Shown: positions 47,789 to 57,626, counted from the stretch's first letter. The stretch is 64,000 bases of DNA from Zygnema cylindricum (GCA_037447655.1 JBBHKE010001236.1:73303-137302); one strand, 5' to 3'. Numbers and translations: made by a program. The notes: generated from the sequence alone by a model not told the origin.

Positions 47789-48966
47789 TGTTGAAAATTA
47801 TGTATTTTCTAGGTCTGTATTGGAAAAATAAATAGAGTAAGTCAGCAAAGGCAACCTGCTTCTCGCTCAACTCTCTCCGGTCCTCATACTTGTTGCAGTC
47901 ACTGAAGACCAGAGAGAGAGCTAGAGCCATGGCTGTCTAAAGAGGATAGACTAATTTGTAGTTTGTACCAAAATGGTTCTGACGGTTCCACGATTTGATC
48001 CTGGTACCTACATCCTACTACAGACGTTAGCTTTAGCCTATAGCTTAGAGTAAACGATGGCATATGTAGGGTACAATAGGTATTTATACATGGACAAGAA
48101 GAGAGTTCTAACAAACTAACAAATAACCAAAAACTGCTCTAAACCAGATTTGAACCATGGTCTGTGGTTATATTTGTAGACGTAAGCCTTAACCAATAAG
48201 GCGTTATCGAAACGATACACGTGACGGGTTTCATAAATACATAAACATTAACGCAACATCTAATTAACAGCAGACTAACCAAAAGGAGCAATTCTTGCAT
48301 GTACGCGAAGTGAGCTTTTGGCGGCATACGGAGATAGCGTCACGCGGTGCCACGTGGCGCCACATTATTTGATACCGGTGAAGATGGGAGGAGGAACCAT
48401 GGCTTCCGATTTGATAGGCGTCACCTTGTAGACCTTGTCGTACAATGGTCGTACAATAAGTACATCGCCAATTGTACCTTCTTGTACTATATAGTGTTCC
48501 TATTGGACTAGGGTTTAGTAGAAGGTAGTCATGAGTAGGCATACTAAGACTTAGTGATATTTCGGTACCTCTCTCTAAGAGAGCTTGTAACTATAAAGGT
48601 CGTATTTGACCAGCCATAACTTAATGCTCGGGTGAGCAAATTCATTGATTCTTTTTGCTGCGGACTCAGGGGAGTCCAAGCTACACAAGGGTGTAGTCGG
48701 TTAGATACTTTGCGTGCCAGGGTGGCACTTATTCAGTGGGAAAGTCAAAGTGGGGAATATTGTCCAAAACACATATTGAAGCTTTGCATTTTGTTGTGGA
48801 ACTGAGCACACAGAAGGTCTTCTCTTCACAGGGGTGAGGGTATATTGGGGTTCTTATTGTCAAGGGATCATTTATTTGGGTTTATATCAACTTGGAGTCG
48901 GCACTATCTAGATTAGCTTCTTTTGGATCTGCGAATTCTGTGGGCAATGGAGCCCATAGAATTTCA
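47789..48966 (+). repeat. 5' LTR of the gag-only copia element
   Basis: Contains possible core-promoter motifs ACTATATAG (about 48486) and CTATAAAGG (about 48590). The block from AGCCATAACTTAATGCTC to GACTCAGGGGAGTCC is conserved in the LTRs at 9909-16356. On the reverse strand, 48140-48215 has a tRNA-like GGTTCAAATCTGG B box. Confidence 0.9.
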
Positions 48967-50983
48967 GGTTATGGGCCCACCATCTAGGGTGCCTATGTTC
49001 GATGGAACAGACTTCACTTATTGGGAGTTTACGATGAAAGGATTGCTTTTCGAAAAGCATTTGTGGAGAATTGTTTCGGGACAAGTGAGATGTACGCCAC
49101 CTGGCTTTGGAGGAGTTTACTGTGGAGAACCATGCTTTGGAGGAGTTTACTGTGGAGAACCATTTGAGGCTGCCCAGAATATCAACCGGAGTTCACATGC
49201 AACGAAAGGTGAAGGAAAAAATATTGTGATGGAAGGGGGAAAAGGGGAGAATGATAAAGGGACACTAATGGTGAGGGGAGCTATGCTCTTCGCCACAGCT
49301 CCACTTAGAGGGGTTATAAGTAAAACTGAAGAAAATGATAGTAAAATTTGGGAGTATAAAAACACTATAGCAAAACATCTCATACTTAGATATGTGTCTA
49401 AGTCCATAGCTATCACTCTTTTAAGTCTAACCAAGTCTTCGGAAATCTGGGAAACACTAAGTCAGATTTATAAGAGTGAGACTATTCAGAGGCAGCAGTT
49501 AGTAAAACAGGAAATAGAGGCCTATGTTTATAAAGGTGGTAACATGATAGAGTTTTGCAATGATATTGCTGCGTTATATGTCGAGCTTGCTAGTGCGGGG
49601 TATGTAGAATCCGAGGAGAGAAAGATTAATACATTACTCATGAAACTCCCAGATAAGTACGAAAACATCATTTATCGTATTCAGGCAATGAATGGCTCCT
49701 CATGGACTTGGAGCTTTACCATGGGGATAATTCTTGTGAGGGAAAGCACTTTGGACCTTCGTAGGGGAAGTGACACGGTGAATACATTTACTGCTGGTGG
49801 TGATTGGCGAAAGCGTGATGAGAGGAACGGCGGTGACGAGCGGAGGCGTGATGAGAGGAAGAATGACGAAGGTAAACCTTATCGGAACTTTGGTGGAAAG
49901 AGAGGGAGAGGAAAAGAAAAAGGAGCTTTGAAAAAGGGTGTTTGCTTCTTTTGTAGAGAACCGGGTCACTATATGGAGGAGTGTCCTTGTTTGGAAGAAC
50001 TTAGAAGTTGGAATGTGAAAGAGGAGGAAGAAGGGGAAGAGGATGAAGAGGATGAAGAAATTTTGGAGCTTCTTCACATCGGTAGAATGGAGAAGAGAGA
50101 GAAGTACACAGAAATTACACGAAAGCAACGATGTGCTTTTGGAGGTATAAGGGAAGTAAGAGGAAGGGAGGTACTTGAGGGAGTTAGAAATGATGAGGAT
50201 GTGAAAGAGTGTAAAAAGTATGACTTAGAAATGAGAAAGTCAAATCTAGGATACATAAATGAAAAAGGGAAAAATAAAAATAATGAGGATAATTTTATAA
50301 ATATTTTGGAAACATAAAACTGGTTGGAAAGGGAGACTTCAACGGATTTGGAGGAAAGGGGAGAAGTAAAACTAGAGGGGGTTTTAAAGGATAGGGGAGA
50401 AAAGAAATATTTAATGAAAAGTTTAGGGGAGGAGAAATACTCTTTGGGAATCATTATAGAAAGTGATAGTGGAAAGAATTCCATGGGAGAGAGTGAGGAA
50501 AGTTCAGAAAATGGGGTGAGTATCATTGATAAAAATATGAGCTCGGAAGATGTAGATTCTATGAGGAACTTAGTGGGGACTCTTGATATAACGATAAATA
50601 TGGGGGGTAATGGTTTTGACATCACTAATGGGAGTGATGGCATTTATGGTGGTGTGCCTGTAACAGGGTTAGCATCTGGGTGTGTGTCGCAGATTGGGGA
50701 TGGGGCTGGTTTTTTGAATTGCAAGAGGGAAATTGGATTCTGTGTGGATGGAAAAGAGATGAGTGGGATAAAATCTTTGCTTGGATTTATGGAAAATTGT
50801 ATGCTTAATAAAATATGTGATCAGCAAAATGGAATGTTTATTTCAGCTCATCTAATGGACCTTTTAAAATACGAGAGTATTCACTTAAAGTTTTATGAGG
50901 AGAAAAGAAAGAGGAAAATGAAAAGAAGAAAAAAAATTATTATAAATATATTTTTAGTGGGAGTTGAAAAGAAAGTAGACTAG
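48947..50983 (+). pseudogene. gag plus RNase H remnant of gag-only copia element
   Basis: The frame starts at an ATG inside the LTR (48947) and is translated through the primer-binding site (VMGPPS). It encodes a Gag UBN2-type region and a zinc knuckle CX2CX4HX4C (CFFCREPGHYMEEC, near 49945-49985), then an acidic linker. After RKQRCAFGG, the point where the autonomous relative enters its protease, it jumps to a segment matching the end of RT and RNase H. The remnant keeps GSDGIYGG and CDQQN but has lost the catalytic residues. A TAA at 50315-50317 replaces a Glu codon seen in sister copies; the frame otherwise continues to 50983. Protease, integrase and RT are absent. It could supply Gag but would need enzymes from a related element. 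Confidence 0.85.
48968..48981 (+). other. Primer-binding site, half-tRNA type
   Basis: GTTATGGGCCCACC follows the LTR end by one base and is identical to the site of the autonomous-type element. The two families therefore use the same tRNA primer. Confidence 0.85.
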
Positions 50984-50984
50984 A

Positions 50985-50996
50985 AAATAAGGGGAG
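50985..50996 (+). other. Polypurine tract
   Basis: AAATAAGGGGAG directly before the 3' LTR TGTTGAAAATT. Confidence 0.8.
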
Positions 50997-51598
50997 TGTT
51001 GAAAATTATGTATTTTCTAGGTCTGTATTGGAAAAATAAATAGAGTAAGTCAGCAAAGGCAACCTGCTTCTCGCTCAACTCTCTCCGGTCCCCATACTTG
51101 TTGCAGTCACTGAAGACCAGAGAGAGAGCTAGAGCCATGGCTGTCTAAAGAGGATAGACTAATTTGTAGTTTGTACCAAAATGGTTCTGACGGTTCCAGG
51201 ATTTGATCCTGGTACCTACATCCTACTACAGACGTTAGCTTTAGCCTATAGCTTAGAGTAAACGATGGCATATGTAGGGTACAATAGGTATTTATACATG
51301 GACAAGAAGAGAGTTCTAACAAACTAACAAATAACCAAAAACTGCTCTAAACCAGATTTGAACCATGGTCTGTGGTTATATTTGTAGACATAAGCCTTAA
51401 CCAATAAGGCGTTATCGAAACGATACACGTGACGGGTTTCATAAATACATAAACATTAACAGCTAATTAACAGCAGACTAACCAGAAGGAGCAATTCTTG
51501 CATGTACGCGAAGTGAGCTTTTGGCGGCATACGGAGATAGCGTCACGCGGTGCCACATGGCGCCACATTATTTGATACCGGTGATGATGGGAGGAGGA
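50997..51598 (+). repeat. 3' LTR, left part
   Basis: Matches 47789-48403 closely, including the tRNA-like segment, and has a short deletion near 51460. It stops at GGGAGGAGGA where the chimeric insertion begins. Confidence 0.9.
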
Positions 51599-51777
51599 TG
51601 TTGAAATTAATGTATTTTCTACGTCTGTATTGGAAAAATAAATAGAGTGTTGAAAAGAGGTGACTAATAGTTCACCTTTACATTCTAACTAAAAAATATA
51701 AGTGAACTATTAGTACCTCTTTTCAACACTCTATTTATTTTTCCAATACAGACCTAGAAAATACATAAATTTCAACA
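51599..51777. repeat. 179-bp near-perfect palindrome at the left tip
   Basis: The first 49 bases of an LTR (TGTTGAAATTAATG to AATAGAG) are mirrored at 51729-51777. Between them, TGTTGAAAAGAGGT and ACTAATAGTTCAC are mirrored by GTGAACTATTAGT and ACCTCTTTTCAACA. The unpaired loop is about 26 bases. Confidence 0.85.
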
Positions 51778-52897
51778 CTCCCCTTATTTTCTAGTCTACC
51801 TTCTTTTCAACTCCCACTAAAACCTTTTTTTTTTTCTTCCTATTCCTCTTTCTTTTCTTCTCGTAAAACTTTAAGTGAATACCCTCGTATTTAAAGAAGT
51901 GTATTAGATGAACCGAAATAATAATTACATCACACATTTTATTTTGCATGCCATTTTTCATAAATCCGAGAAAAGATTTTATCCACCTCATCTCTTTTCC
52001 ATCCACACTAAATCCAATTTCCCTCTTGCAATTCGAACAGCCAGCCCCATCTCCAATATGCAACACACACCCAGATGCTAACCCTTTTATAGGCACACCT
52101 TCATAAATGCCATCCCTCCCATTAGTGATGTCAAATCCATTACCCCCCAAATTTTCCCAAAAAACAAGTGTCCCCACTAAGTTCCTCATAAGATCTACGT
52201 CTTAGGTACTCATATTTTTATCCATGATACTCACCCCATTTTCTGAACTTTCCTCACTCTCTCCCATGGAATTCTTTCCGCTGTCACTTTCTATTTTTAT
52301 CCCCAATAAATATTTCTCCTCCCCTAAACCTTTCATTAAATATTCCTCTACTCCCCTATCTTTTAAAACCCCCTCTAGATTTACTTCTCCCCTTTCCTCG
52401 GAATCCGTTGAAGTATCCCTTTCCGACCAGTTTTCTGTTTCCAAAATATCTATAAAATTATCCTCATTATATTTATCTTTCCCTTTTTCAATTATAGATT
52501 CTAGATCTGCCTTTCTATACTCCTTGACAACCACATCATGTCTAACTCCCTTAAGTTCCTCCCTTCCCTTTACTTCCCTTATACCTCCAAAAGCACACTG
52601 TTGCTTTCGTGGAATTTCTGTGTACTTTTCTCTCTTCTCCATTCTACCAATGTGGAGAAGCTCTAAGATTTCTTTATCCTCTTTTTGCTCTTCCCTTTCT
52701 TCCTCCTCATCCACATTCCAACTTCTAAGTTCGTCCAAACAAGGACACTCCTCCATATAGTGTCCCGAAAGAATTCCCCATAAGTGCTTCTCGAAAAGCA
52801 ATCCCGCCATTGTAAATTCCCAATAAGTGAAGTCTGTTCCATCGAACATAGGCACCCTAGATGGTGGGCCCATAACCTGAAACTCTGAGACCTCCAT
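51778..52897 (-). pseudogene. Inverted, deleted gag/RNase H copy
   Basis: Reading on the minus strand, a start inside the LTR end (52897) gives a 231-codon frame with a stop near 52202, then a continuing RNase H-remnant frame to 51791. Compared with 48947-50983, the Gag core is missing: LWGILSG is joined directly to HYMEEC of the zinc knuckle, at a shared CGGG. This leaves no functional Gag. A polypurine tract (minus, 51778-51789) and primer site (minus, 52864-52876) are retained. Confidence 0.8.
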
Positions 52898-53927
52898 TGG
52901 CCCTCAGAGTATGCAGATCCAAAAGAAGCTAATCTAGATAGTGCCGACTCCAAGTTTTTATAAACCCAAGTGACTGACCCTTTGACAGTCACAATCCCAT
53001 ATAGATTCACCCCTGTGAAATAACACTTTCTGTGTGCTCAGTTCCACCACAAAATGCAAAGTTAGAATATGAGATTTGGACACATTCACCCACTTTGACT
53101 TTCCCTTAGAAATGCAGCCACCCTGGTAGACAAAAACTCTGACCGACTACACCCCTGTGTAGCCTGGACTCCCCTGAGTCCGCAGCAAAAAGAATCACTG
53201 AAAATGGTCAAGTAAATTGATAGTTATGGCTGGCCAAAGTTTGCCATTTATACAAGGTGCTCTCTGGGAGAGGCAGCTACTTACCCAGAATTTTCTAAGT
53301 CCTATCCCCCCCTCTAAAACTCTATCTACTGAAGTACGGCACCAATTAAAATACTGTGTCGTACATAAAAGTACAGGTGCCGGTGTACTTTATGTACGGC
53401 CATCGTACGACATGGCAAAAATGTTGACACATGTCATATCGGGATTCGTTTCCGTAATCTCCGGAGTTGCCGCAATCCAATGTGGTTTTGCCACGTGTCA
53501 TTCGATGTGGCGGTGATCGCAAACCGCCAAAATCCTATTCCGCGATCTCGGCATCTTTCGCGGCCGTCCGATCAAATCCGGATTTCAATCGTAGCCGTCA
53601 TAAATACTTGCGCGGTATTCTTTTTGATGTTTAACAAAATGCGCGGTATTTATTTCGTAACCGTATCCTACTTCGTACTTTATATAACTGTATCTATGCA
53701 CTACGTATACATTTATAGTTAAATGATAAAGTCTACGTGAAACTAAATAAATACGTATCAAACCTAATATGTCCTAGTACTAACGCTAGACTAAACGGTA
53801 AAAGCTACCGGCTGTTACCGGTTGTCAGACGACAAGTTCCAGGATCAATTCTTGGAACCGTCAACTAACTTTTGGTAAGAGTACCTAACCTACCCCTTGT
53901 CTACTCTAGAGAGCTTAGGCATGTTTG
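52878..53927 (-). repeat. Partial LTR related to the 9.9-kb copia family
   Basis: It starts TGAAACTCTGAGACC and shares GTGCCGGTGTACTTTATG and other blocks with 15308-16356, not with the LTR that hosts this insertion. It lacks its outer end and is fused at about 53927 to forward gag sequence. Confidence 0.75.
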
Positions 53928-55283
53928 CCTATGTTCGATGGAACAGACTTCACTTATTGGGAGTTTACAATGGCGGGATTGCTTTTCGAGAACACTTATG
54001 GGGAATTGTTGCGGGACAAGTGAGATGTCCGCCACCTGGCTTTGGAGGAGCTTACTATGGAGATTCATCTGAGGCTGCCCAGAATATCAACCGGAGTTCA
54101 GATGCAACGGAAGGTGAAGGGAAAAATCTTTCCGTGGATGGGGAAATAGGGGAGAAGGAAAAAGGGACACCTATGGTGAGGGGAGCTAGGCTCTCAGCTA
54201 TGGTATCACATGTAAGGATAAAAACTGAAGAAAATGACAGAAAAATATGGGAATACAAAAACACTATAGCAAAACATCTCATACTTAGATATGTGTCTAA
54301 GTCGATAGGTATCACCGTTTTAAGTCTAACCAAGTCTTCAGAGATATGGGAAGCACTAAGTCAGATTTATAAGAGTGAGAGTATTCAAAGGCAGCAATTA
54401 GTAAAACAGGAAATAGAGGCCTACGTTTACAAATGCGGTAGCATGATAGAGTTTTGCAATGATATTGCTGCGTTATATGTTGAGCTAGCTAGTGAGGGAT
54501 ATGTAGAATCTGATGAGAGTAAGATTAATACACGACTTATGAAACTCCCAAGTGAGTACGAAAACATCATTTGTCGTATATAGGCAATGGATGGCTCCTC
54601 ATGGACTTGGAGCTTTACCATGGGGATAATTCTTCTAAGGGAAAGCACTTTGGAGCTTCGTAGGGGAAGGGACAGGGTCAATGCATTTTCAGCTGCTGGT
54701 GATTGGCGGAAGCGTGATGAGAGGAACGGCGGTGAAGAGCGGAAGCGTGATGAGAGGAACCGTGGTGACGAACGGAAGCGTGATGAGAGGAACGGTGGTG
54801 ACGAACAGAAGCGTGATGAGAGGAAGAAAGACAAAGGTAAACCTTATCGGAACTTTGGTGGAAAAAGAGAGAGAGGAAAAGACAGAGGAGCTTTGAAAAA
54901 AAGGGTTTGCATATTTTGTAGGGAACCGGGTCATTATATAGAGGAATGTCCTTGTTTGGAAAAACTTAGAAGTTGGAATGTGGATGAGGAGGACGAAGAG
55001 GAAGAGGAGAAAGAGGATGAAGAAAAATTGGAGCTTCTTCACATCGGTAGAATGGGGAAGAGAGAAAAGTACACAGAAATTGCTCGAAGGCAACAGTGTG
55101 CTTTTGGAGGTATAAGGGAAGTAAAGAGAGAAGAGGTACTTGAGGATGTCGAGGAGTGTAGAGTGTATGATTTAGAAATGAGAAAGTCAGATCTAGGATC
55201 CATAAGTGAAAACGGGAAAGATAAAATTAATGAGGATAATTTTATAGACAATAGGGAAACAGAAAACTGGTCGGAAAGGGAGA
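53928..55283 (+). pseudogene. Forward gag fragment, gag-only copia family
   Basis: It begins within the gag sequence for MFDGTDFTYWEF, without its own start codon, and runs through the UBN2-type region and zinc knuckle. One TAG (54581-54583) replaces a Gln codon of the sister copy. An imperfect repeat at about 54715-54830 encodes four RKRDER[NK] units, more than in 48947-50983. It ends at 55283, fused to the last bases of a miniature LTR at shared CTCAAC. Confidence 0.8.
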
Positions 55284-55599
55284 CCTCAACATGGTATCGG
55301 AGCAAGGGGGCGTTGGCAAGCCACACGAGATGGAGTACATCGTGAGGGGGCGTGTTGGAGGAATGTCCACTTCGGACTCCACACGTGTGTATCGCAGTAA
55401 ATGCTGGTCCGCCAGTGCGCCGTTCATTGCCGTAAATTCGGTTTCAGGCGCTTGCATGCACAATCGGCCGGGTAGCTCAGTTGGTAGAGCTAGTGTATGT
55501 CTAACACAAGGTCCCGGGTTCGATCCCCGGCTTGGCCATTTAACCAAAGTTTTCACTTTGGCGCCCATGCGATATGTAGAATATCGCCGATCCTCAACA
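55284..55599 (+). mobile_element. Miniature LTR element (TRIM-like), copy 1
   Basis: LTR tail CCTCAACA, then primer site TGGTATCGGAGC (55292-55303). A 61-bp internal region ends in the polypurine tract GAGGGGGCG, and a 247-bp LTR (55353-55599) begins TGTTGGAGG and ends CCTCAACA. The primer site matches the 3' end of plant initiator tRNA-Met, apart from one base. No coding capacity. Its left LTR is missing. Confidence 0.8.
55466..55538 (+). tRNA. tRNA-shaped sequence inside miniature LTR, copy 1
   Basis: 73 bases fold as a tRNA cloverleaf: acceptor GGCCGGG/CTTGGCC (with G-T pairs), D stem GCTC/GAGC, T stem CCGGG/CCCGG with TTCGATC loop, 5-base variable loop. An A box (TAGCTCAGTTGG) and a B box (GGTTCGATCCC) are intact. 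The anticodon position reads GTC (Asp), but the anticodon stem has an A-A mismatch and position 37 is T, so it is probably not a functional tRNA gene. Confidence 0.55.
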
Positions 55600-55718
55600 T
55601 GGTATCGGAGCTGTGGCGGAGAGCATAGCTCCCCTCACCATAAGTGTCCCTTTATCCTTGCCCCCTTTTCCCCCTTCCATGGCAATATTTTTCCCTTCAC
55701 CTTCTGTTGCAGCTGAAA
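55600..55718 (-). pseudogene. Inverted gag fragment joined to a primer site
   Basis: After the LTR, TGGTATCGGAGC (55600-55611) runs directly into the reverse complement of gag (matching 56071-56183). The junction shares GGAGC. Confidence 0.75.
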
Positions 55719-55876
55719 CACAGAAGGTCTTCTCTTCACAGGGGTGAAGGTGTATTGGGGTTCTAATTATCAAGGGATCATTCATTTGGGTTTATATCAA
55801 CTTGGAGTCGGCACTATCTAGATTAGCTTCTTTTTGATCTGCGAATTCTGTGGGCATTGGAGCCCATAGAATTTCA
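55719..55876 (+). repeat. LTR 3' end fragment, gag-only copia family
   Basis: Matches 48811-48966 and ends GAATTTCA, followed by the primer site GTTATGGGCCCACC at 55878-55891. Confidence 0.8.
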
Positions 55877-56183
55877 GGTTATGGGCCCACCATCTAGGGT
55901 GCCTATGTTCGATGGAACACACTTCACTTATTGGGAGTTTACTATTGAGGGATTGCTTTTCGAGAAGCACTTATGGGGAATTGTTTCAGGACAAGTGAGG
56001 TGTCCGCCAACGGGCTTTGGAGGAACTCACTACGGAGAATCATTTGGGGCTTCCCAGAAAACCAACTGTATTTCAGATGCAACAGAAGGTGAAGGGAAAA
56101 ATATTGCCATGGATGGGGGAAAAGGGGGCAAGGATAAAGGGACACTTATGGTGAGGGGAGCTATGCTCTCCGCCACAGCTCCG
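55857..56183 (+). pseudogene. Truncated gag start, gag-only copia family
   Basis: Encodes the Gag N-terminus through the VMGPPS primer-site segment to about residue 109. The usual ATG is disrupted (ATTGGAGCCC). At ACAGCTCC the sequence passes into the inverted primer site of a miniature element. Confidence 0.75.
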
Positions 56184-56486
56184 ATACCATGTTGAGGATC
56201 GGCGATATTCTACATATCGCATGGGCGCCAAAGTGAAAACTTTGGTTAAATGGCCAAGCCGGGGATCAAACCCGGGACCTTGTGTTAGACATACACTAGC
56301 TCTACCAACTGAGCTACCCGACCGATTGTGCATGCAAGCGCCTGAAACCAAATTTACGGCAATGAACGGCGCACTGGCGGACCAGCATTTACTGCGATAC
56401 ACACGTGTGGAGTCCGAAGTGGACATTCCTCCAACACGCCCCCTCACGATGTACTCTATCTCGTGTGGCTTGCCAACGCCCCCTTG
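56178..56486 (-). mobile_element. Miniature LTR element (TRIM-like), copy 2, inverted
   Basis: Primer site (minus, 56178-56189), LTR 56190-56436 (247 bp) and 50 bp of internal region. With copy 3 it forms an inverted repeat of 297-bp arms around a 21-base loop. With copy 1 plus gag it forms an inverted repeat of about 366-bp arms. Confidence 0.8.
56251..56323 (-). tRNA. tRNA-shaped sequence inside miniature LTR, copy 2
   Basis: Same 73-base fold with two differences from copy 1: the acceptor begins GGTCGGG, and the T loop is TTTGATC, which weakens the B box. GTC is at the anticodon position. Confidence 0.5.
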
Positions 56487-56804
56487 ATCCTCAACATGGT
56501 ATCGGAGCAAGGGGGCGTTGGCAAGCCACACGAGATGGAGTACATCGTGAGGGGGCGTGTTGGAGGAATGTCCACTTCGGACTCCACACTTGTGTATCGC
56601 AGTAAATGCTGGTCCGCCAGTGCGCCGTTCATTGCCGTAAATTCGGTTTCAGGCGCTTGCATGCACAATCGGCCGGGTAGCTCAGTTGGTAGAGCTAGTG
56701 TATGTCTAACACAAGGTCCCGGGTTCGATCCCCGGCTTGGCCATTTAACCAAAGTTTTCACTTTGGCGCCCATGCGATATGTAGAATATCGCCGATCCTC
56801 AACA
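56487..56804 (+). mobile_element. Miniature LTR element (TRIM-like), copy 3
   Basis: LTR tail ATCCTCAACA, primer site 56497-56508, internal region to 56557 and LTR 56558-56804. By eye it differs from copy 1 at one base (ACACTTGTG for ACACGTGTG). Its LTR end is the right terminus of the whole insertion. Confidence 0.8.
56671..56743 (+). tRNA. tRNA-shaped sequence inside miniature LTR, copy 3
   Basis: Identical to 55466-55538 by eye, with intact A and B boxes. Confidence 0.55.
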
Positions 56805-56809
56805 GAGGA

Positions 56810-57379
56810 ACCATGGCTTCCGATTTGATAGGTGTCACCTTGTAGACCTTGTCGTACAATGGTCGTACAATAAGTACATCACCCATTGTACCTTCTTGTA
56901 CTATATAGTGTTCCTATTGGATTAGGCTTTAGTAGTAGGTAGTCATGAGTAGGCAGACTAAGACTTAGTGATATTTCGGTACCTCTCTCTAAGAGAGCTT
57001 GTAACTATAAAGGTCGTCTTTGACCAGCCATAACTTAATGCTCGGGTGAGCCAATTCAGTGATTCTTTTTGCTGCGGACTCAGGGGAGTCCAAGCTACAC
57101 AAGGGTGTAGTTGGTCAGAGTCTTTGCGTGCCAGGGTGGCACTTATTCAGTGGGAAAGTCAAAGTGGGGAATATTGTCCAAAACACATATTGAAGCTTTG
57201 CATTTTGTGGTGGAACTGAGCACAGAGAAGGTCTTCTCTTTACAAGGGTGAAGGTATATTGGGGTTCTTATTGTCAAGGGTCATTTATTTGGGTTTATAT
57301 CAACTTGGAGTCGGCACTATCTAGATTAGCTTCTTTTGGATCTGCGAATTCTGTGGGCAATGGAGCCCATAGAATTTCA
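56810..57379 (+). repeat. 3' LTR, right part, of gag-only copia element
   Basis: Resumes at ACCATGGCTTCCG and ends GAATTTCA, matching 48404-48966. GTTCA follows. Confidence 0.9.
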
Positions 57380-57626
57380 GTTCAGATTGTACATTAGCGT
57401 GACGCTACTAGATATTTTAATCGGCGTCCGCCCGTACACATACGCAGCTGCGATTTTTTCCTTTTGGAAAAGATGATTTTCCCGGGCGGCTCAACAGGTC
57501 CTACGTGGTACCAATCGCAATCTAACTCCTCATTCACTGGCACGACATGATGGAAAGGTGTTACAAATATTACCGCCAGTAAACGTGTTCGTACGATTAC
57601 TGGGAACGCCTGATGGAAGGTTACCC

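Larger units (their letters stand above)
51599..56804. mobile_element. Chimeric retroelement insertion, 5.2 kb, TSD GAGGA
   Basis: The left terminus TGTTGAAATTAATG (copia-type LTR start) and right terminus GATCCTCAACA (miniature-element LTR end) are flanked by GAGGA at 51594-51598 and 56805-56809; the host LTR resumes with ACCATGGC. Inside, in order: an LTR-start palindrome; an inverted gag-only element with deletions; part of an inverted LTR of the 9.9-kb element's family; forward gag; a miniature LTR element; inverted gag; LTR end plus forward gag; an inverted miniature LTR; and a forward miniature LTR. One target duplication for the whole suggests one integration event. Confidence 0.75.
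47789..57379 (+). mobile_element. Non-autonomous copia element (gag-only type), TSD GTTCA
   Basis: The LTRs begin TGTTGAAAATTATG and end GAATTTCA. The 5' LTR is 47789-48966 (1178 bp). The 3' LTR is split into 50997-51598 and 56810-57379 by a later insertion. GTTCA flanks the element at 47784-47788 and 57380-57384. The internal region (48967-50996) has the same half-tRNA primer site and polypurine tract as the 9.9-kb copia element. It encodes only gag and an RNase H remnant. This matches the described TR-GAG class of non-autonomous elements. Confidence 0.85.
47234..57626. mobile_element. PIF/Harbinger-like MITE split by the copia complex
   Basis: The left end GGGTAACCTTCCATCAGG mirrors CCTGATGGAAGGTTACCC at the right, with TTT (47231-47233) and TTA (57627-57629) outside. 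Removing 47784-57384 leaves about 0.8 kb, matching the family's size. It is the oldest layer of this nest. Confidence 0.65.

Noticed and set aside
55291-55828. Frames across the miniature LTR elements
   Set aside because: They read through tRNA-like and LTR sequence in several orientations and are repeated in each copy.
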